A stretch of 64,000 nucleotides of DNA from assembly GCF_001426545.1 (NCBI RefSeq), contig NZ_LMEZ01000001.1, positions 1,238,911 through 1,302,910 on the forward strand, written 5' to 3'. The DNA is from Mycobacterium sp. Root135. GTDB taxonomy: Bacteria > Actinomycetota > Actinomycetes > Mycobacteriales > Mycobacteriaceae. The notes below the pieces were generated by a model. The model did no database searches. It was not told where the DNA came from and saw nothing but the letters and a program-made list of their open reading frames with translations. A program made the translations under genes and the position numbers. The stretch's first letter is position 1. Every line of letters begins with the position of its first letter. Shown piece after piece: positions 46,437-55,096 of this stretch.

Positions 46437-48034
46437 GCGCAGAGCCCCTTCCCGGGTCGCTTCGCTCCTGCCCTCCGGAGCCCGTCCCGGGCATGTTCAC
46501 GCTCGTCCTCCACACTCACCTGCCCTGGCTGGCACACCACGGTCGGTGGCCGGTCGGCGAGGAATGGCTCTACCAGTCTTGGGCCACCGCCTATCTGCCG
46601 CTGATGGGCCTGCTGCGCCGACTGTCCGACGAAGGACGCAGCCACCTGCTCACCCTCGGCATGACGCCCGTGGTCACCGCGCAGCTGGACGACCCCTACT
46701 CGCTGGTCGGCATGCAGAGTTGGTTGGCGAACTGGCAGCTCCGCGGCCAAGAGGCAGCGGTTCGACGCAGCGGAAGCGGAAGCGGAAGCGGATACGCGGC
46801 ACCGGACGCGTTACGTGCCTTCGGCATTCGTGAATACGAGGAAGCCGGCCGGGCGCTCGAAGACTTCTCGGCAAACTGGCGACACGGCGGCAGCCCGTTG
46901 CTGCGCCAACTCGTCGACGCCGACGCCGTCGAGCTGCTCGGCGGGCCGTTGGCCCATCCGTTCCAACCGCTGCTGCACCCGCGGTTGCGCGAATTCGCCC
47001 TTCGCGAGGGTCTTGCCGACGCCGGACAACGCTTCGCCCATGTCCCCCAGGGCATCTGGGCACCCGAGTGTGCGTATGCACCAGGGCTCGAGCACGAGTA
47101 CGCCGCCGCCGGGGTGACCCACTTCATGGTCGACGGTCCAACGCTGCACGGCGACACCGCGCTTGGCCGGCCGGTCACCGACTCGGGTGTCGTCGCGTTC
47201 GGACGCGACCTCAAGGTGAGCTACCGGGTGTGGTCACCGAAGTCGGGCTATCCGGGCCACGCCGCATACCGCGACTTCCACACCTACGACCACCTCACCG
47301 GTCTCAAGCCGGCCCGGGTCACCGGGCGCGCGGTGCCGTCCGACGACAAGGCCGCCTACGAGCCCGAGCGTGCCGATAACGCCGTCGACGTCCACGTCGC
47401 CGACTTCGTCGACGCGGTCCGCCGCAGGCTGACCTCGGAATCGGAGCGCATCGGGAGACCGGCCCACGTCGTCGCGGCGTTCGACACCGAACTCTTCGGG
47501 CACTGGTGGCACGAGGGCCCGGTGTGGCTCGAGCGGGTGCTGCGGGCCCTGCCAGAGGCCGGGATCCGCGTCGGCACGCTGTCCGACGCCATCGCCGACG
47601 GCTTCGTCGGCGAGTCCGTCGAATTGCCGCCCAGCTCTTGGGGTTCCGGCAAGAATTGGCAGGTGTGGAATGGCGAGCAGGTGTCGGACCTGGTTCGGCT
47701 CAACGCCGAAGTCGTCGACACCGCCCTTGCGACGGTGGACAAGGCGCTGACCCAGCACGCGGTCGTCGGGGCGCCGACTCCGCGCGACGTCGTCGCCGAC
47801 CAGATCCTGCGCGAGGCGTTGCTCACGGTGTCCAGCGACTGGCCGTTCATGGTCAGCAAGGACACCGCCGCCGAGTACGCCCGCTACCGTGCGCATCTTC
47901 ACGCCCACGCCACCCGCGAGATCGCCGACGCACTGGCGGCGGGCCGCCGCGAGCACGCCGAACGCCTTGCGGGCAACTGGAATCGGGCCGACGGATTGTT
48001 CGGTGCCCTCGACGCCAGACGACTCCCCCGATGA
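46433..48034 (+). CDS. GH57 family glucan branching enzyme (Rv3031-like)
   Basis: A 533-residue family 57 glycoside hydrolase, assigned in M. tuberculosis as an alpha-1,4-glucan branching enzyme for methylglucose lipopolysaccharide. Motifs include LHTHLPWLAHHGRWPVGEEW at the start, the nucleophile Glu212 in GIWAPECAY, and the acid/base Asp351 in AAFDTELFGHWW. GTG 46433 overlaps the previous stop; ATG 46493 (MFTLVLHTHL) is the next option. An SGSGSGSG insertion (113-120) is encoded by a hexanucleotide repeat in a loop where, as I recall, the M. tuberculosis protein has unrelated sequence. Confidence 0.92.
   Translation: MSAEPLPGSLRSCPPEPVPGMFTLVLHTHLPWLAHHGRWPVGEEWLYQSWATAYLPLMGLLRRLSDEGRSHLLTLGMTPVVTAQLDDPYSLVGMQSWLANWQLRGQEAAVRRSGSGSGSGYAAPDALRAFGIREYEEAGRALEDFSANWRHGGSPLLRQLVDADAVELLGGPLAHPFQPLLHPRLREFALREGLADAGQRFAHVPQGIWAPECAYAPGLEHEYAAAGVTHFMVDGPTLHGDTALGRPVTDSGVVAFGRDLKVSYRVWSPKSGYPGHAAYRDFHTYDHLTGLKPARVTGRAVPSDDKAAYEPERADNAVDVHVADFVDAVRRRLTSESERIGRPAHVVAAFDTELFGHWWHEGPVWLERVLRALPEAGIRVGTLSDAIADGFVGESVELPPSSWGSGKNWQVWNGEQVSDLVRLNAEVVDTALATVDKALTQHAVVGAPTPRDVVADQILREALLTVSSDWPFMVSKDTAAEYARYRAHLHAHATREIADALAAGRREHAERLAGNWNRADGLFGALDARRLPR
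46769..46792. repeat. Hexanucleotide microsatellite (AGCGGA)x4 in the GH57 gene
   Basis: Four exact copies of AGCGGA encode part of the SGSGSGSG stretch. The unit is a multiple of three, so copy-number change would keep the frame. Confidence 0.85.
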
Positions 48035-48061
48035 CCGCCCGCTTCCTTCTCCCGCGCCTTC

Positions 48062-48123
48062 CGCGAGCGTGCGTGTCTGCGGCCGACACGCCGTCCAGGA
48101 ATCCCACTTTGCTCACGCTCGCG
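48062..48123. repeat. Palindromic element between the GH57 and GT4 genes
   Basis: CGCGAGCGTG (48062-48071) is perfectly inverted at 48114-48123, and an inner hairpin CGTGTC/GACACG lies at 48072-48090. It occupies most of the 106-bp gap just before the glycosyltransferase start. It may be a dispersed repeat unit, a processing site or a partial terminator. Confidence 0.6.
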
Positions 48124-48140
48124 CGGTGGGTGGGGCCGTC

Positions 48141-49367
48141 GTGAAGGTCCTTCTCATCTCGTGGGAGTACCCCCCGGTGGTCATCGGCGGTCTCGGCCGC
48201 CACGTCCACCACCTCGCTACCGCGTTGGCAGAGGCTGGCCACGAGGTCGTCGTCCTCAGCAGGCGGCCAACCGGCACCGACCCCAGCACCCACCCCACCG
48301 GCGACGACGTCAGCGAGGGCGTGCGCGTAATCGCCGCGGCCGAGGACCCCCACGAGTTCGTGTTCGCCACCGACATGATGGCGTGGACGCTGGCGATGGG
48401 TCACTCGATGGTGCGCGCCGGGCTGGCGCTGAAGTGGCGCCCCGACGTGGTCCACGCGCACGACTGGCTGGTCGCCCATCCGGCGATCGCACTGGCCGAA
48501 CACTTCGACGTGCCGCTGGTCTCGACGATCCACGCGACCGAGGCGGGGCGGCACTCGGGCTGGGTGTCGGGCAAGATCAGCCGCCAGGTGCACGCGGTGG
48601 AGTCGTGGCTGGTGCGCGAATCCGACTCGCTCATCACGTGTTCGGCGTCGATGGGCGACGAAATAACCGAACTGTTCGGCCCCGGCCTTTCCGAGTCGCG
48701 GGTCATCCGCAACGGCATCGACGCGGGCCTGTGGCCCTTCGCGCGCCGGACCGCTCGACGTGGTCCTGCCCGGCTGCTCTACCTCGGCCGCCTGGAGTAC
48801 GAGAAGGGCGTGCACGACGCCATCGCCGCGCTGCCGCGCATCAGGAAGACTCATCCCGGGACCACGCTGACCATCGCCGGGGACGGCACCCAGCAGGACT
48901 GGCTACTCGAGCAGGCGCGAAAGCACAAGGTGCTCAAGGCCGTCGACTTCGTCGGCCGCGTCGACCACGAGCAACTCGTCGCGCTCCTCCACGCCTGCGA
49001 CGCCGCCGTGCTGCCCAGCCACTACGAACCGTTCGGCATCGTCGCACTGGAAGCGGCCGCGACCGGCGCTCCCCTGGTGACGTCGAACGTCGGCGGACTC
49101 GGCGAGGCGGTCATCGACGGCAAGACGGGCCGGTCCTTCCCACCGCGTGACGTGGCGGCCCTTGCCGATGCCGTCCGCGCGGTGCTCGACGATCCCAGAG
49201 CCGCCCAGCGGCACGCCGTGGCAGCCCGCAAACGCCTCGACTCGGCGTTCGACTGGCACACGGTGGCCGCCGAGACCGCACAGGTCTACCTCGCGGCGAA
49301 ACGCGGTGAGCGAGAACCACATCGGCGAGCGCTCATCGTCGAGCACCCCTTGCCCGACAGAGGCTAG
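48141..49367 (+). CDS. GT4 alpha-glucan glucosyltransferase (Rv3032-like)
   Basis: A 408-residue glycosyltransferase of the GT4/GT-B type, the counterpart of Rv3032. Rv3032 elongates the alpha-1,4-glucan of methylglucose lipopolysaccharide and contributes to glycogen. The N-terminal motif is WEYPPVVIGGLGRHVHHLATAL. HDWLVAHPA, GRLEYEKGVHDAI and the nucleotide-sugar EX7E site (SHYEPFGIVALEAAATGAPLV) follow. GTG 48141 gives MKVLLISWEYPP; the frame runs upstream through the palindrome without coding character. Its stop overlaps the convergent acyltransferase stop (CTAG). Confidence 0.92.
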   Translation: MKVLLISWEYPPVVIGGLGRHVHHLATALAEAGHEVVVLSRRPTGTDPSTHPTGDDVSEGVRVIAAAEDPHEFVFATDMMAWTLAMGHSMVRAGLALKWRPDVVHAHDWLVAHPAIALAEHFDVPLVSTIHATEAGRHSGWVSGKISRQVHAVESWLVRESDSLITCSASMGDEITELFGPGLSESRVIRNGIDAGLWPFARRTARRGPARLLYLGRLEYEKGVHDAIAALPRIRKTHPGTTLTIAGDGTQQDWLLEQARKHKVLKAVDFVGRVDHEQLVALLHACDAAVLPSHYEPFGIVALEAAATGAPLVTSNVGGLGEAVIDGKTGRSFPPRDVAALADAVRAVLDDPRAAQRHAVAARKRLDSAFDWHTVAAETAQVYLAAKRGEREPHRRALIVEHPLPDRG

Positions 49368-50101
49368 CGCGCCGACTTCTTGCGTTCGATGTCGGCGAGC
49401 GCTGCCGCCAGTTCCGCGCGCTGCGCGGCCGAGGTCTCCCACGACAGCTTGCGGTTCTTGACGACCTTGGCCGGCGAGCCGACCGCGATGGAGAAGTCCG
49501 GGATCTCGCCCTTGACCACCGCGTGGGCGCCCAGCACGCAACCGCGGCCGACGCTGGTGCCGCGCAGCACCGTCACCTTGGTGGCGACCCAGGTGTCCGG
49601 CCCGATGCGCACCGGCGCCTTGACGATGCCCTGGTCCTTGATCGGCAGTTCGATGCTGTCCATCCGATGGTCGAAGTCGCAGACGTAGCACCAGTCCGCC
49701 ATGAGCACCGAGTCGCCCAACTCGATGTCGAGGTAGGTGTTGATGACGTTGTCACGACCGAGGACCACCTTGTCGCCGATGCGCAACGAGCCTTCGTGGC
49801 AGCGGATGGTGTTCTTGTCTCCGATGTGGACCCATCGCCCGATCTCCATGTAGGAGAGCTCGGGAGTCGCCTGAATCTCGACGCCCTTGCCGAGGAACAC
49901 CATGCCGCGCGTGACGATGTGCGGGTTGGCGAGCTTGAACTTCAGCAGTCGGACGTACCGCACCAGGTACCAGGGTGAGTAGGCCTTGTTTGCGAGCACC
50001 CACCGCAGCGACTCCATCGTGAGGAACCGGGCCTGGCGGGGATCCCTCAATCGCGAGCCCCGCCAGCGCTTGTGGATGGGGGCGCCCCACATCGTGGTCA
50101 T
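49364..50101 (-). CDS. Left-handed beta-helix acyltransferase (Rv3034c-like)
   Basis: A 245-residue hexapeptide-repeat transferase. After about 70 N-terminal residues the protein shows imperfect [LIV]G-x4 turns (YMEIGRWVHIGDKNTIRCHEGSLRIGDKVVLGRDNVI, then GPDTWVATKVTVLRGTSVGRGCVLGAHAVVKGEIPD), with a His-Asp pair for acyl transfer. By position it matches Rv3034c, proposed to acylate methylglucose lipopolysaccharide. A TAGGCT hexamer 8 nt before the ATG suggests its own promoter. Confidence 0.87.
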   Translation of the reverse strand: MTTMWGAPIHKRWRGSRLRDPRQARFLTMESLRWVLANKAYSPWYLVRYVRLLKFKLANPHIVTRGMVFLGKGVEIQATPELSYMEIGRWVHIGDKNTIRCHEGSLRIGDKVVLGRDNVINTYLDIELGDSVLMADWCYVCDFDHRMDSIELPIKDQGIVKAPVRIGPDTWVATKVTVLRGTSVGRGCVLGAHAVVKGEIPDFSIAVGSPAKVVKNRKLSWETSAAQRAELAAALADIERKKSAR

Positions 50102-50109
50102 GGCGGCAC

Positions 50110-50115
50110 AGCCTA
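50110..50115 (-). promoter_or_regulatory. -10 hexamer for the beta-helix acyltransferase
   Basis: TAGGCT on the minus strand, 8 nt before ATG 50101. Confidence 0.4.
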
Positions 50116-50198
50116 CTTGAGCACCTCATCTGGGCTGCTGGCCTCCGTGCGACATTCCCGGGGTGCTCCGCTCGCGGCGTCCGCTGGCTGCTCTCCGA

Positions 50199-50204
50199 TA
50201 GTGT
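50199..50204 (+). promoter_or_regulatory. -10 hexamer for the PQQ-like lipoprotein gene
   Basis: TAGTGT, 9 nt before ATG 50214; transcription would begin at or very near the start codon. Confidence 0.35.
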
Positions 50205-50213
50205 CGGGACTCG

Positions 50214-51515
50214 ATGTCTGCTCCTGGAATGACCGTGCGCCGCGTCGCAGCCGTGGCGGTAGCGGTACTGGTGACGCTTGGGACGAGCTCGTGCGGCAAC
50301 ACCGACGCGTGGGTGGAAGCCCATCCCGCCGACGGCTGGTCCGCCCAATACGGCAACGCGGCCAACAGCAGCTATTCGCCGGTCGACGGTGCGGGGACAC
50401 TCCGCCTCGACTGGATCCGGTCGGTCAAGGGGCAGGTGGAGTCACAGGTCGCCATCGGCTCGGGCGACTACCTCGCCGTCAACGCCCAGACCGCGGGCGG
50501 CTGCTCGCTGATGGTCTGGGAGAACGACAACAGGGCACGCCAACGCTGGTGCAGCAGGCTCTGGCAGGGCGGCGGCATCTCCAGCCCTCTGTTCGACGGC
50601 TTCGACAACCTGTACGTCGGGCAGCCCGGCGCCATCATGTCCTTCCCGTCGACCCAGTGGATCCGCTGGCGCAACCCGGTGATCGGGCTGCCGCAGACGC
50701 CGCGACTGCTGTCCCCCGGCGAACTGCTGGTGGTGACGCACCTCGGGCAGGTTCTGGTCTACGACGCGCACCGCGGCAACGTCGTCGGCACGGCGTTGGA
50801 TCTGGTGGAGGGCGTCGACCCGAAGGATTCCGAACGCGGGCTCGCCGACTGTCAGGCGGGTAGGCCGCTGTGCCCGGTGGCGGCCGCGCCGGCGTTCTCG
50901 GCTGCGACGGGCGCCGTGGTGATGACGCTGTGGCAGCCCGACGCCCCCGCCCCAGAAGTGGTGGGCCTGCGCTATCGGCCGGGCCAGACGCCGCTGCTGG
51001 CGAGGGACTGGACCAGCACCGCGGTTGCCGGTGGCCCGCTCGGCAGCCCGGTGCTGTCGGCCGACGGCGCAACGGCCTACGTCAACGGACGCGACGGACG
51101 TCTGTGGGCGCTGAACACCGAGGACGGCACGGCGAAGTGGTCGGTGCCGCTGAACTTCCAGCCGCAGACCCCGCCGTCGGTGTCACCGGACGGCCTGATC
51201 GTGTCCGGCGGTGGCCCGGAAACCAAGCTGGTCGCCGTCAAGGACGACGGTGACCGCGGGGAGGTGGCGTGGACGCGTGACGACGTCGAACCGCTCTCTA
51301 CGTCCAGCCTCGGCGGAGCGTCGGCCGCGTACACGGTGACGCGCGACGGTGAGGGCATGGCGCTGCTGGTGTTCGACCCCGCCGACGGCCACACGCTCAA
51401 CAGCTATCCAATGCCCGGCGCGTCCGGGTACCCGGTCGGGGTGTCGATCGGTCATGACCGCCGCGTCGTCGCCGCCACGAGTGACGGTCGGGTGTTCGGC
51501 TTCGCCCCTGCCTGA
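50214..51515 (+). CDS. PQQ-like beta-propeller lipoprotein (Rv3035-like)
   Basis: A 433-residue exported protein. The signal (VRRVAAVAVAVLVTLGTSSC) has lipobox Cys27. Repeated blades follow, such as DNLYVGQPGAIMSF, GQVLVYDAHRGNVVG, SADGATAYVNGRDGRLWALNTEDGTAKWSV and SPDGLIVSGGGPETKLVAVKDD. The blades are of the PQQ/BamB type. No PQQ-binding set of residues is obvious, so it may be a scaffold rather than a dehydrogenase. ATG 50214 is chosen over ATG 50229. It ends 3 nt from the convergent TB22.2-like gene. Confidence 0.88.
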   Translation: MSAPGMTVRRVAAVAVAVLVTLGTSSCGNTDAWVEAHPADGWSAQYGNAANSSYSPVDGAGTLRLDWIRSVKGQVESQVAIGSGDYLAVNAQTAGGCSLMVWENDNRARQRWCSRLWQGGGISSPLFDGFDNLYVGQPGAIMSFPSTQWIRWRNPVIGLPQTPRLLSPGELLVVTHLGQVLVYDAHRGNVVGTALDLVEGVDPKDSERGLADCQAGRPLCPVAAAPAFSAATGAVVMTLWQPDAPAPEVVGLRYRPGQTPLLARDWTSTAVAGGPLGSPVLSADGATAYVNGRDGRLWALNTEDGTAKWSVPLNFQPQTPPSVSPDGLIVSGGGPETKLVAVKDDGDRGEVAWTRDDVEPLSTSSLGGASAAYTVTRDGEGMALLVFDPADGHTLNSYPMPGASGYPVGVSIGHDRRVVAATSDGRVFGFAPA

Positions 51516-51524
51516 GCGTCAGGC
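51510..51524. terminator. Mini-hairpin made from two convergent stop codons
   Basis: GCCTGA-GCG-TCAGGC is a perfect 6-bp stem with a 3-nt loop, containing the TGA stops of both converging genes. It is small but symmetrical and the only structure in the 3-nt gap. Confidence 0.4.
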
Positions 51525-52214
51525 GATCATGGCGTCGACCGGGCCGCGGGGTATCGCGACCTGCAACGCGCCGGCGGCCTCTGGCAACACGTCACCCTGG
51601 CTGAAGAAGAAGATGAGCGAGTCGTCGGTGACGGCGAAGTTCTGGTACTTCGACGGGTCGAGACCGTCCCCGGGTGAGATCGTCACCGGCTGGCCAAGTT
51701 GCTTGTCCACTTCGGCCTGAACCAGCGGAAGGATGACCGGGTAGGGCGCGGTGCCTGCCTTGAAGAGGTTGTCTATCGTCATCGGCTTGCCAGCGCCGGT
51801 GTTCCAGTTGAAGGACTTGTAGTACGTCGTCGGGTGGGCGCCGCCGACGCCCTGGTAGGTCTTGAACACCACGCTCTGAGTGCCCTTCGGCGGGACGCCC
51901 GACGTGAATTTCGTTTCCGTGGTGTCCAACTCGTACGGCATCATCCGGAAGTCGGGGATCTTGGCCACGTTGAGGAAACCGTCGCGGGTCTGCTTGACGT
52001 AGTCGAACACTGGCTGTGCATCCGGATAGTCGACCGGGTAGCTGATGTTCACCGAGTATCCGGGGTCGGTGACCTGGATCTGACAGATCTGGTTGGCGTC
52101 GACGACACCGTTGAGGTCGGTGCACTTAGGCGGCGCCGCGGAGGCAACCGCAATGCCCGACCAACCGAGCACGGCGGCCGCCGAAATGGACACCGCCAGT
52201 GTGGACATGCGCAT
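51519..52214 (-). CDS. Exported TB22.2-like protein with DUF3298-type domain (Rv3036c-like)
   Basis: A 231-residue secreted protein. The signal peptide is MRMSTLAVSISAAAVLGWSGIAVASAAP with a likely ASA cleavage, and the DUF3298/RsiV-like domain follows (TETKFTSGVPPKGTQSVVFKTYQGVGGAHPTTYYKSFNWN, FNWNTGAGKPMTIDNLF). The M. tuberculosis homologue is a cell-wall antigen reported to have esterase activity. ATG 52214 is chosen because GGAGGG lies 10 nt upstream; the second ATG at 52208 is too far. Confidence 0.87.
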   Translation of the reverse strand: MRMSTLAVSISAAAVLGWSGIAVASAAPPKCTDLNGVVDANQICQIQVTDPGYSVNISYPVDYPDAQPVFDYVKQTRDGFLNVAKIPDFRMMPYELDTTETKFTSGVPPKGTQSVVFKTYQGVGGAHPTTYYKSFNWNTGAGKPMTIDNLFKAGTAPYPVILPLVQAEVDKQLGQPVTISPGDGLDPSKYQNFAVTDDSLIFFFSQGDVLPEAAGALQVAIPRGPVDAMIA

Positions 52215-52276
52215 CTGTCGAGAACCCTCCGTCGATGTGCGGCACTGGCGCCGACGACGCCACCCTACCCGCGGCC

Positions 52277-53530
52277 TCACCGGGACGGCCTGCACAGATA
52301 GACCACCGACCGGCTTGCGCTTCCTGCGCCGATTCGGGTGATCACCAGGGAGAGCCGCTGCGATCCCCGCAGGCGCAACCGGGTACGCAGTTCGTCGGGG
52401 TCCACCGAGACGCCTCGGACGAGGATCTCGAGCGCGCCGACGTCACGGGCCGATAGTTCTTGTCGCAGGGTGCGTTCGGTGAGACCGAATTCGGCCATCA
52501 CCTCGAATCCCCGGACGCCGGTGGGTAGTTCGTCACCGGAGAGGTAGGCGATCGCCGGGTCGAGTTGCCACAGTCCGTGCCGCGCGCCGTAGTGCCGCAC
52601 GAGTCCCGCCCTGACCACCGCGCCGTCGGGGTCGACGATCCAGCGGCCCGGCACGGCGACCGCACAGTCGTCGGACTCGGCGTCGGTGATCTCCTCGGCC
52701 CGGTCCAGGATGGTGGCGCGGCGGGTCACCCCCGGCGTGCCCAACCCCGGCGACCACAGGCACGCCTCCCGGACTCCGCCGCCCAGCGACGTCACCTCGA
52801 TCTCGCCGTCGAAGCCCAATCGGCGGACCTGGTCGAAATCGATTCCCGGCGCGCACTTCACCACGAGGTCGCGGTCGGCGTAGACCTCGAGCAGTTCGTC
52901 GAGGGCCGGGGTGTAGTCGCGTGGGTCGAACGTGCGACGTCCACCACTGCGTCGCGCCGGGTCGGCGACGACGGTGGTGTCACGGGTGACGGGGGCGAGC
53001 GCGTCGGCGCGGCACAGCAGGACCGTCGAGCCGTCCCGCCCGACGTTGTGCCGGGCCATGGCCACGCGCACCTCGTCGAGGTCGCTGCCGACGACCTGGT
53101 CAGCGCGGTCGCGCAGTGCGGCGAGTTCGGTTCCGACGGAACACGTCACGTCGTGCACGGCGCGACCCGTCAGCCGGTCGGCGCGGTGCGCGGCCACCGC
53201 GGCGGCGGTGGACTGCTCGAGCGCCTCGCCGGTGAACAGCCACTGACCCGCGTGCGGAAACTTGACCTTGGCCTTGCGTCGCAGCAACGTCGTCTCGACC
53301 AGGACGGCCGCCCGGTCACCGAAACGCGCACGCGCGGAGGCGATGTCGGAGATACGGCTGGCGTCGGTCAGCGCGAGCGCGTCGACCTCGGCGAGCGCTG
53401 CGCCGCCCTCGTCGCCACCGAGGTACGCGACGTCGTCGAGGGTGAAGCCAAGGCCGCCACCCTTCAGGACGGCTTGACCCCGGTGATCATGACGTTGTAG
53501 AACCAGCCCTTCGGCACGACGTGACGCCAC
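52277..53530 (-). CDS. THUMP-like-domain SAM methyltransferase (Rv3037c-like)
   Basis: A methyltransferase-fold protein with HDVTCSVGTELAALRD and GSDLDEVRVAMARHNV (SAM site), VVADPARRSGGRRTF, and a C-terminal THUMP-like domain (GLTERTLRQELSARDVGALEILVRGV). The homologue Rv3037c has been grouped with the methylglucose lipopolysaccharide genes. The start is uncertain. Homologous sequence begins around GGLGFTLDDV (53450s) where no ATG, GTG or TTG is in frame; the nearest canonical start is GTG 53530, 67 nt inside the upstream gene. A CTG at 53467 overlapping the upstream TGA is an alternative. Confidence 0.8.
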   Translation of the reverse strand: MASRRAEGLVLQRHDHRGQAVLKGGGLGFTLDDVAYLGGDEGGAALAEVDALALTDASRISDIASARARFGDRAAVLVETTLLRRKAKVKFPHAGQWLFTGEALEQSTAAAVAAHRADRLTGRAVHDVTCSVGTELAALRDRADQVVGSDLDEVRVAMARHNVGRDGSTVLLCRADALAPVTRDTTVVADPARRSGGRRTFDPRDYTPALDELLEVYADRDLVVKCAPGIDFDQVRRLGFDGEIEVTSLGGGVREACLWSPGLGTPGVTRRATILDRAEEITDAESDDCAVAVPGRWIVDPDGAVVRAGLVRHYGARHGLWQLDPAIAYLSGDELPTGVRGFEVMAEFGLTERTLRQELSARDVGALEILVRGVSVDPDELRTRLRLRGSQRLSLVITRIGAGSASRSVVYLCRPSR

Positions 53531-54438
53531 ACGTTGGCGTCGACCCAGCTCAGCGAGGTCCAGCTCTTGAACGCGAACCTCGCCCAGCCCCAACCCAATC
53601 GGCCGGGAGGCACTGACGCCTCGAAGGTCCGGATCGGCCAGCCGAGCATCGCCGCGGTGAATTCCTCACTGGCGGTGCGCACGTCGACTGCGCCGGCGTT
53701 GGTGGCCATGCGTTCCAGGTCGCCCGGCTCGAAGGTGTGCAGGTCGACGATCGCCTCGAGGGCCGCCGCGCGCGAGGACTCGTCGAGTTCCTCCTGGGGG
53801 CGGCGCCACCCGTCGAGCCCCGGCAGCTTCGTGACGGTCGTGGCGGCGCGCCAGGTCAGCGTCGACAGGTTGCGCGCGTACACGTTGCCCTTGGTGGTGG
53901 GCTCGCCCGCAAAGACGAACCGTCCGCCGGGCTTGAGCACTCGCACGACCTCGCGCAGCGACAGCTCCACGTCGGGGATGTGGTGCAGCACGGCGTGGCC
54001 GACCACCAGGTCGAACGTGTCGTCCTCGTAGGGGATGCCCTCGGCGTCGGCGACCTTGCCGTCGATGTCCAGCCCGAGTCCCTGACCGTTGCGAACCGCC
54101 ACCTTGACCATGCCGGGCGACAGGTCGGTGACCGAGCCGCGGCGGGCCACCCCGGACTGCACCAGGTTCAGCAGGAAGAAACCGGTTCCGCAGCCGAGTT
54201 CGAGCGCCCGGTCGTAGGGCAGTTCGCGCTGCAGCTCGTCGGGCACGATGGCGTCGAAGCGACCCCGTGCGTAGTCGATGCAGCGCTGGTCATAGGAGAT
54301 CGACCACTTGTCGTCGTAGGTCTCGGCTTCCCAGTCGTGGTACAGCACCTGCGCCAGCTTGGTGTCGTGGCGGGCCGCCTCGACTTCCTCGGCCGTGGCG
54401 TGCGGGTTGGGGGCCGGCTCGCGGTCGGTACTCGTCAT
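53464..54438 (-). CDS. Class I SAM methyltransferase (Rv3038c-like)
   Basis: A 324-residue methyltransferase with the SAM motif ALELGCGTGFFLLNL, an acidic second motif (GSVTDLSPGMVKVA), DTFDLVVGHAVLHHIPD and LKPGGRFVFAGEP. The C-terminal 120 residues (after WRRPQEELDESSRAA) are a family-specific extension. The substrate is unknown; position and family match Rv3038c. It is cotranscribed with the echA-like gene, 10 nt downstream of it, and its 3' end overlaps the next gene. Confidence 0.88.
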   Translation of the reverse strand: MTSTDREPAPNPHATAEEVEAARHDTKLAQVLYHDWEAETYDDKWSISYDQRCIDYARGRFDAIVPDELQRELPYDRALELGCGTGFFLLNLVQSGVARRGSVTDLSPGMVKVAVRNGQGLGLDIDGKVADAEGIPYEDDTFDLVVGHAVLHHIPDVELSLREVVRVLKPGGRFVFAGEPTTKGNVYARNLSTLTWRAATTVTKLPGLDGWRRPQEELDESSRAAALEAIVDLHTFEPGDLERMATNAGAVDVRTASEEFTAAMLGWPIRTFEASVPPGRLGWGWARFAFKSWTSLSWVDANVWRHVVPKGWFYNVMITGVKPS

Positions 54439-54448
54439 GTAGGGCAGC

Positions 54449-55096
54449 CTAACGGCCCGGTGAGGCCGGGCGAAATGCCGCCTTGGCGGCCGCCAGCGCC
54501 TCGGGCGGCACGTCCACGAATCTCCGGGCCCACGCCACGGCGGAGTCGTAGACGTGGTCGGGGGCCACCAACTCGTCGACCAGACCGAGCTCGAGGGCCT
54601 CCTTGGCGTGAGCGAAGCGCCCGGTGAACGCCAGTTCCTTGGCGTGGGCGTCGCCGATCGCCCGTGCCAGGAGCTCCGCGTCGTCGTGCGACGGTGCCAG
54701 CCCGTCGAGGATCTGCGTCGCGCCCCACTTGACGTTGTCACCGCCGATGCGCCAATCCGCGGCGAGGGCAAGGGTCAGCCCGCTGCCGAGCGCGTAGCCG
54801 GTGACGGCGGCGACCGTGGGTTTGGAGACGTCGGCGACCGCGCGCAGTGCCACCGCCGCGGCGACGGCGGCTGCATCGGCGCCGATGGTGCGCGCCTCTC
54901 CTACGTCCACCCCGGCCGAGAAGATCTCGTGTCCCCCGAAGACGACGACGGCGGCCACGTCGGTGCGCTCACCGAGTTCGGCTGCGGCCGAGCCGATCTC
55001 ACGGCACATCTGTCGGGTCAGGGTGTTCGTCGGCGGCCGTGACAGCACCAGCGTGCCGACGCCGTCCGTGGCGTGCACGCTGACGAATTCCCTCAC
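54449..55096 (-). CDS. echA17: Enoyl-CoA hydratase/isomerase family protein (EchA17-like), shortened C-terminus
   Basis: A crotonase-fold protein of 215 residues. The oxyanion-hole segments are [16 protein letters not shown] and [18 protein letters not shown]. From memory EchA17 of M. tuberculosis is about 254 residues, and the missing part is the C-terminal helical region used for trimer packing. Here the sequence ends [15 protein letters not shown]. The usual catalytic acid segment is also atypical ([15 protein letters not shown]). The GTG start overlaps the Nudix stop (GTGA). Hydratase activity is therefore doubtful. Confidence 0.82.
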   Translation of the reverse strand: MREFVSVHATDGVGTLVLSRPPTNTLTRQMCREIGSAAAELGERTDVAAVVVFGGHEIFSAGVDVGEARTIGADAAAVAAAVALRAVADVSKPTVAAVTGYALGSGLTLALAADWRIGGDNVKWGATQILDGLAPSHDDAELLARAIGDAHAKELAFTGRFAHAKEALELGLVDELVAPDHVYDSAVAWARRFVDVPPEALAAAKAAFRPASPGR

